Positions 29,264-34,982 of a DNA stretch of 34,982 bases are shown here, piece after piece (position 1 is the stretch's first letter; each line of letters begins with the position of its first letter). The stretch spans positions 1-34,982 of the forward strand of contig JAAMXY010000094.1 of NCBI GenBank assembly GCA_019677205.1, in the 5' to 3' direction. The notes beneath the pieces were generated by a model. That model worked only from the letters and a program-made list of their open reading frames with translations. It was not told the DNA's origin and did not search any database. The DNA comes from Pinguiococcus pyrenoidosus (Eukaryota > Sar > Pinguiophyceae > Pinguiochrysidales > Pinguiochrysidaceae). The translations under genes were made by a program, and so were the position numbers.

Positions 29264-29672
29264 GCTGCTGGCGAGAGAGCGGCGTCGACGTGTCGGAAGC
29301 GCCCATGTCAACAGAGGCTGTTGTTTCCTCCAAATCGCTAACGCGTTACTCGTGACGGCTGTGATGGAATCTCCTTCAACGCGCATGGGATGGCTGGATA
29401 GGTGGACAAGATCGCGGAGAAACGACCAACCAACACTGGAGAGAACATCAACGAAACGGATGTTGATTGGTAGTTCCATGAACATTTGGAAATAGCGTAG
29501 AGTCTCTTTAGTCCATAAACGAAAACATGAGTATTTTTCATAACTTTTTAACGTAAGAATGGCTATTGGACCATAAAACAGAAACCGCATTATCAATACC
29601 ATTACATCTATAAATTTATACTTTTGAACCTGGATCGACAGCGCCCGTTCCTGAGGCCCCAGAACGCCATAA
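29264..29672. promoter_or_regulatory. divergent promoter region, AT-rich on the right
   Basis: This 409-base region lies between the start of the 5'-nucleotidase gene and the 5' end of the ERMARD-like gene. Bases about 29490-29630 are AT-rich. No E2F-like site, TATA box or gene is clear. The right border is uncertain because the first exon of the next gene is unresolved. Confidence 0.45.
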
Positions 29673-32600
29673 ATGGCGTCTCTGGACGCCGCATTGAGAT
29701 GTCGCTTGCGTCAAGTGTTTCAAGCTGCAAGAGATGGCTCTGACACTCGCGAGAGCGCCAGTGCTGCGGGACTTCGCGGGGTGGCGGCCGCTCGCAGAAT
29801 TGCCTCAGCGCCCAGATGGACGATGCAAGGCGTCTGGGCGGACAATAAAGCGTCCAAATGGACGTGTTTCTACTGCGACATGGCCTTGTATGCTCTGAAA
29901 GCAAGCAGGACACCAGGAGAAGCAGGTCCGAGCTCGCAATCATCGTGAGACTCTCGGACGGAACAGGCCAAATCGCTAAACGCAGGGGCCTCGCAACGCG
30001 AACAGGCGACCAGGAGGGGCGGATTCTAGATGCTTACTTGGCCGCCACCCTGGCCTTGGAACTTGCAGTGTTTGATGCAGTAGCGGACCGCCGGGGAGCC
30101 ACACCTCCGCTGCTTAGTGAGGCCCTCGAGCGGTTGGAGAATGCGATGAGCCGCCACGAGTCTAAGGAGGTAGGACTCTTGCTCCTCCCTCCTTTCGCTG
30201 TTGAGCATTGAGAAAAAAAAAGAAAAGGCTACGACAGGTGTGATGTTCAAAGCTTCCTGTCATCTCTTTTTGTTTTTCTGGTCGGGTTTACAGGCAGAAA
30301 AGCAGCTGGGCCTGCTGCACTTTCTGTTGCTGCCCAGATCTCGTCTCGGCGACTGCCTCAACCTGCGGAACTTGTGCTGGCATGGCTACCTCCTCGGAGA
30401 CGACGTCTTCGAGATGGTCAAAGGCGACCCCAGCGATTCTGCTTGGGTCACAGTCGCCAGCCTACCAGCGCTGTGTCTGGATCTGACTCGATGGCTCTCT
30501 GAGAACTTCCGAGGCAGCAGACGACCCAAGGCATCATCGACCTTGGATCTGGAGGAGCTCGTTGATGGGCAGCTCGGTGATCCGCAGGCCACCTTAGATA
30601 CATGCCTAAAGATCAGCATGGTGGAGGCAACGGAAAAAGTGGCCTTCGCGTTGTGCGGCAGATCAACCGCATCGTCTCTGGTATCGACTCTGTCAAGGAC
30701 CGTCCGTCAAAGAGAAGCGCCGCGTTCTGGAAGTGGCCCGGCCCTGCAGCCGTACGATGATCTGGCCTGTGCCCACCTGCTCATTGTGCTCACCGAGCGA
30801 CTTCTACGGGAAGCCTTCGTCCGCTGCATGGACGACCAGACGCTGAGCTCGCTAGCCTCCGCGTCCGACTACTTCATTACATTGGATGGAATCGGACAGA
30901 GGTACGCTGGAAGTGACGCCGACCTTTCCGCGCTAGTCCCTGAGACCTCTGCGCGACGTTTAGGCACCTACACCCAGTCTTGCTGGATGTTGCTGTCGAG
31001 AATCCGAGGTACGCCGAGAAGCTCGCTTGTTTTGACCGCGTTCGTCGTTTACGTCAAGCTCGCCAGCTGACAACGTGTGTTCGCGACCCTTGTCTGGAAC
31101 TCCTAGGCGCCATGGAGGAGGGCCTTGCGACTTAAATCCGTTTCTTGAGATCCTTGGTGACGAGCTGTACTTTTTGATGCTCGACCTACATGTTCACGAG
31201 CACGGTCCGCACCTCAGAGCGCGACTGGCGCATGGGGATTACTACCACCACGCGGCTGCCGGCGAGAAGCTTTGCGGAAAATCCGAGGTGCTGGCGCTTT
31301 TCCAGTGCTTGTTGCTTCCGCTGATTGGCTTTTGCGCAAACTGGGCGAGGCATCACACGATTGTGGACCCCCTTGGGCTGGGAGACTTTGAAGCATTGCA
31401 GAGCAGCTGGGCAGGCTACCGAGTCCAGTACGATGGACATCAAACCTTGGAGCGCCGTCTGGCCGCCCTCAGGTCTGTAGCATGCGAGCGTCTTTGAGAG
31501 GGAGGCCCAATGAATCATATCCCAACACTGACCAAAACCACAGGAACGCTGTGGCAGCATGCAAGGCGCGGGTTTCTTCGCAAGCGTTTTCCTTCCAGTC
31601 GATTGACGACGAGAGAACAGCCATGCTCATTTCGTCCGGTCCAACCGCACATGGTGAAGGGCCGCATGAGGGACTGCAGGAGTCTCTGAGATTGGACGTC
31701 AAGACAAGCAAGCTGCAGGGCATCCGACAGGCTTTGGAGGCCTTTCCTTACCCGCGCTGGGATGTTGACGGAAAGCAAGCCATGAGGGACAAGGCAAGTC
31801 CACCTCATGAAGTTGCCGACGCTGTTCTGAAAATTACTGAATGGTTCCGAGATATGCTCGTCGAAGGTATGCCATCAGCAAGGCATCTTTGCTGGAATCC
31901 TTCGCCGTCCCTCGCCTGTCTCGCTCTGTGTCGGCTGCGCTGCATGCTAGTTCCCGTGCTGACCTTCTCGGACACCTCCACTTCCAACGAGGGGGAATGC
32001 ACGTTGCAACACTCAGACAAGACTGAGTTGCCGCTGCTTTCCATCCCTCCGGCTATCCTTATTCCTCGGAGAGAAGCAAGTCGAGGAAATGCACCGGGAT
32101 CAACGGCGAGTTCGCGTGAAGCTAGCGAACCGGCAAAGGCAGCTGATGCCAAGGCAGCTGATGCCACGGCAGCGGTGTGTTCCGTGACCCTGTTGAGAAG
32201 CATCTGTGCCGAGGCCGAGCGAGTTGCCCTCGCGCTGGCACTCGAGTACGACCAACTTGAAGGTACGTTCGGTGCTTGCCCGCCGACACGGAGCCGCTCT
32301 CGGGACTGATCACAGGTTGCTTCTCGTCTCCGAACCTCTTTCTCGGTAGCGGCAATCCGAGGTGGAGCAGCAAGATCCCGCCAACGCTTTGCATTCGCAG
32401 AGCTCAACAGCATGTCCAGACCCCTTTTGGCCATCCTGCATTTTGCAGGACTGCACGTCAGTGTGGTGACTGCGCTGGAACTAGCACCACTAATGTCCCG
32501 TCGCGGTCGATGGGCGGCGGCGGAGCTGAAGCGCCTTGGCGAGCGCTTGCACCGCCTCCTGCTTTGCCTCGTCGGAGCCTTCGGTGCGCAGGAGCTGAGA

Positions 32601-32756
32601 GCTCCCGATGAAGACAGAAGGACAATCCCGGTACCGAATGAAGGATTTTCAGCAAAGCGCAAGAAGAGCTTCGAGTGGATGCTTGAGGAAGCGAAGCGTT
32701 TCATCCAAGGCTACGATCGGGTTTTGCAGAATGACGCTGTTGCCTCGCCCCGGTAG
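29673..32756 (+). CDS. ERMARD: ERMARD-like protein with DUF4209 domain (5' end unresolved)
   Basis: A phase-consistent chain is: exon ending 30169, then 30294-31008, 31067-31472, 31544-31866, 31951-32262 and 32350-32756. Introns are 124, 58, 71, 84 and 87 bases, all GT-AG. The 84-base intron could be unspliced, since the frame stays open. The DUF4209 signature is LGDCLNLRNLCWHGYLL. A second family block reads PFLEILGDELYFLMLDLHVH and then GPHLRARLAHGDYYHH. The C-terminal exon (ARSRQRFAFAELNSMSRPLL, then a hydrophobic AILHFAGLHVSVVTALELAPL) parallels the SRQR-containing, membrane-spanning end of animal ERMARD. Human ERMARD is an ER membrane protein linked to brain development; its molecular role is unclear. 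At the 5' end both ATG 29673 and ATG 29858 are possible; a 41-base intron (29945-29985) would connect the first. Confidence 0.65.
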
Positions 32757-32846
32757 TAGGCGGATCCTGTCCACACTGAGCTGATGAAGGCCGCGTGCTG
32801 GTGCAGGAGCGAAGAAGAGCACCAATGGAAGGCAACCTCAAAGCTG

Positions 32847-34974
32847 TCACAGCGCTCCGGCATCCGTAAGCTCTTCTCTCATCAGCTCGACGCGCTTCCG
32901 GACCTAGAAGAAGCTTGCCGGGTTAGTCCGAAATCACACCATTCGCGGGAACAGCGAATAAGCGTTTCGCAAACCTGAAGCGCCTCGGCATTGCGGCCCT
33001 TGTGCCGGAGCCACTGAACAAGTCTCGTGTCCGCCGCCAGCGCCGTCTTGACGTTGTCGAGGTACACCTCGGCGGTGAGGTTCCCGGCTTGGATCATGTT
33101 AATCAGGTTTTGGAGCTGCGCTTCGATTTGCTGCTTCCGAATCGTCAGGTCCAGGGGGACCTCCGCTCCCGCCGCTTCTTTGGCGATCCTTTCGTCAACT
33201 AGAGAGAGCTCATACTCCAGAACGTGATTCGAAATGATGCAGAGCGGGCTGAGAGGCGTCCGCTTATGGACGTCACTGAGTCCCGCGCCGATGTCCTCCT
33301 CCGCACGTGCCGGCGCTTTCGCTGTTGGCCTTCCAGCTCGCACAGGTGGCTGGGCCGCGCTGCTTGGCGGAGCCTGGGCTGCGGGTGTGGCCTGCGGCTG
33401 CGGCTGGGTTTCTGCTGGCGCCGGCGTGGCCGCCTGGGCGGGGCGAGGCGGAGGCAGTGGTTCCGGCGGGCGGTAGCCCGGCTCCGGCCAGGGGTCAACA
33501 ATCAGGCGCTGCACCCTTATCTCGTCAATCTCCTGGTCACGAAGAGGCTCGTGTTGCCGGAGCGCGAGGCTAATCTCGGCCCCAGTCTTTCTCCTGGTGT
33601 CCCGAATCATCAGTTCCATCCATCCTCCAACTTCGCATTTGCTCAGCAGCTCGGCAAGGGGAATCACCGCCGTGCCGTGGAGCACGTCCGCGCGGAACCA
33701 GCCCTTCTTCTCCCAGACGCTGAAGGTAGCCTTGCGCCGCTTCACTTCGATTTGTAGCCTGCACCGAGGGAAACAGCGACGAAAAGCGCATAGGACGAGA
33801 ATCATCAGGTCATCAGATCCTCTACGAGAAGTCGCACACAGGTAGTAGCTATATCTTACGATCGACTTCGTTTGATGCCAACTTTGCAAGAGGCGGTGAC
33901 GTCCAGATCACCGGGCTCCGCCTGCACGGGAGGCAGCTCGAGCGATCCTGTGATGGGATCGTCCTTGGGAACTCCGAGATCAAATCGGATGACGAATGAG
34001 CTCGTTTCCTGGGCGTTGGCGTCCGAGCTCCTTCCCGCGCTGAGGAGCAGAGGCACGTTCCGGAACCCCCTGAGGCAGATCTCCATTTCCTCCATCCCGA
34101 GCGTCTGAATCTTCTTGTTGACGCGGTGCACGTCGGTCGTCCAGCGGAAAACAGGAGGGTACGCGTTCGGCACCTTTCGTCGAAGTTGCAGCTCCTCTTG
34201 CAGTTGCTTGGCCTGCTTCGCGAGCTTCAGATGCTCTTGGGCGAGGCGCTTGTCGACACCGACCAGCTCCCTTGCTCTCGCCACGTATCGTCGCAGGGCT
34301 TCCTTGAGTGCGTCTTCCAGGGGCGAAAACAGATCCTGCGCCGCTGCCTGCGCCGCTGCCTGCGCCGCGGGAGCCGGAGCTGGTGCGGGAGACGAGCCCA
34401 CAGCGGAAGCTCGATCTGCCTCGGCGTTCTTCTCAAGTTCCTTGGCCTGGAGCAGGATCTCGCGTGCTTTTTGTGTCCGCCCGGCTTTGTGGTGGCGCAG
34501 GGCCTCCTTCTTGAGCTTCAAGATCTTGTCCTGCGACGCCGTCTCTTCCTGGAGCGTCTGGAAGCCGCCGGTGTCCCCGGCCTGGCGAGGGGAGCCGGCG
34601 CGCGGCGACTCCGCATTGCGCTTCGCCCTGGCCGACCCGCCACCACCGCCGCTCCGCTGGCGCATGACGGTGGGCGGAGCTGGTGACTGAATGGTCATGC
34701 CCTTCTCGCTCAGCGACTGAAGGCGCTGCTGATTCGCGAGCGCGACCTTGAGCACCTTCACGCTTCTCATGGCCGCATCCTGCTCGTCCTGCCGCCCGGC
34801 TTTCTTGGCGCGCACCCACTTCTGCTTCTCTTGACGGATGCGCGCTTCGATGGCTTTGATCTGCCGCTGCGCCTCTTCCTTCAGATCCGGCGGCTGCGCT
34901 TCCGCAATTGCGCCCTCGTCAGCCCCAGACAAGAGGTCCAGATCGTCAGCTGTGCCCTCCACCTCCGCATCCAT
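32847..34974 (-). CDS. CC2D1A: CC2D1/Lgd homologue (DM14 and C2 domains)
   Basis: Exons 34974-33860, 33758-32975 and 32903-32847 join in phase to 651 residues, with introns of 101 and 71 bases. The last exon encodes only VRKRVELMREELTDAGAL. The N-terminal part carries charged helices and a DM14-like repeat (LKKEALRHHKAGRTQKAREI, then LLQAKELEKN, near residue 155); a second possible one lies at about 35-85. Ala/Pro linkers separate them from a C2 domain at about 285-490. The first intron splits it between SSFVIRFDLGVPKDDPITGS and LQIEVKRRKATFSVWEKKGW. A Pro/Ala/Gln-rich linker and C-terminal helices (SNHVLEYELSLVDERIAKE) follow. CC2D1 proteins bind the ESCRT-III subunit CHMP4/Shrub through DM14 and act in endosomal sorting. 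Animal members have four DM14 repeats; at most two are visible here. Confidence 0.88.
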
Positions 34975-34982
34975 GGTCGCGC

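Overview
The window is 35 kb of a compact, GC-rich nuclear genome from a protist. Fifteen protein genes are visible. Eight of them need short GT-AG introns (58 to 255 bases) to read correctly. Neighbouring genes 11972-13579 and 13898-15005 each start with a signal peptide that ends just before a phenylalanine, followed by a basic, Ser/Ala/Pro-rich stretch. That is the plastid-targeting signature of algae with a red secondary plastid (stramenopiles, cryptophytes, some relatives). The gene at 1889-3346 is an outer-dynein-arm docking-complex protein, so the lineage builds motile flagella. A flagellated photosynthetic stramenopile is the most likely source; the species cannot be named from the sequence alone.

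Layout from left to right: a partial Gln-rich protein (-); outer-dynein-arm docking protein (+); BMS1 ribosome-biogenesis GTPase (-); a ubiquitin-nucleoredoxin fusion (+); GCN5 histone acetyltransferase (-); a plastid membrane protein (+); a second plastid membrane protein in five exons (-); a two-repeat cyclic-nucleotide-gated-type K+ channel (+); GRWD1/RRB1 WD40 protein, with an assembly gap (-); a dCTPase-like MazG-fold pyrophosphohydrolase (+); a disordered protein with repeated LSDL motifs (-); a two-KH RNA-binding protein (+); a cytosolic 5'-nucleotidase-family phosphatase (-); an ERMARD-like DUF4209 protein (+); and a CC2D1/Lgd homologue (-).

Every neighbouring pair lies on opposite strands: 14 of 14. 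This gives seven divergent intergenic regions (286 to 1156 bases), which must hold both promoters of a pair, and seven convergent gaps (61 to 342 bases) where 3' untranslated regions probably meet or overlap. E2F-type sites (TTTSSCGC) occur in five of the seven divergent regions. A heat-shock element and a TATA box precede the ubiquitin fusion.

The most unusual gene is at 8134-9697. A complete 76-residue ubiquitin is joined directly to a nucleoredoxin with WCGPC and WCPPC active sites. The ubiquitin C-terminal Gly-Gly is created only by splicing of a 76-base intron, and cleavage after it would expose an N-terminal asparagine. The second is the 1368-residue channel at 15357-19463, which carries two full voltage-sensor/pore modules and two degenerate cyclic-nucleotide-binding domains in one chain. 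The genes do not form a pathway. BMS1 and GRWD1 both act in ribosome assembly, and the two plastid genes are convergent neighbours.
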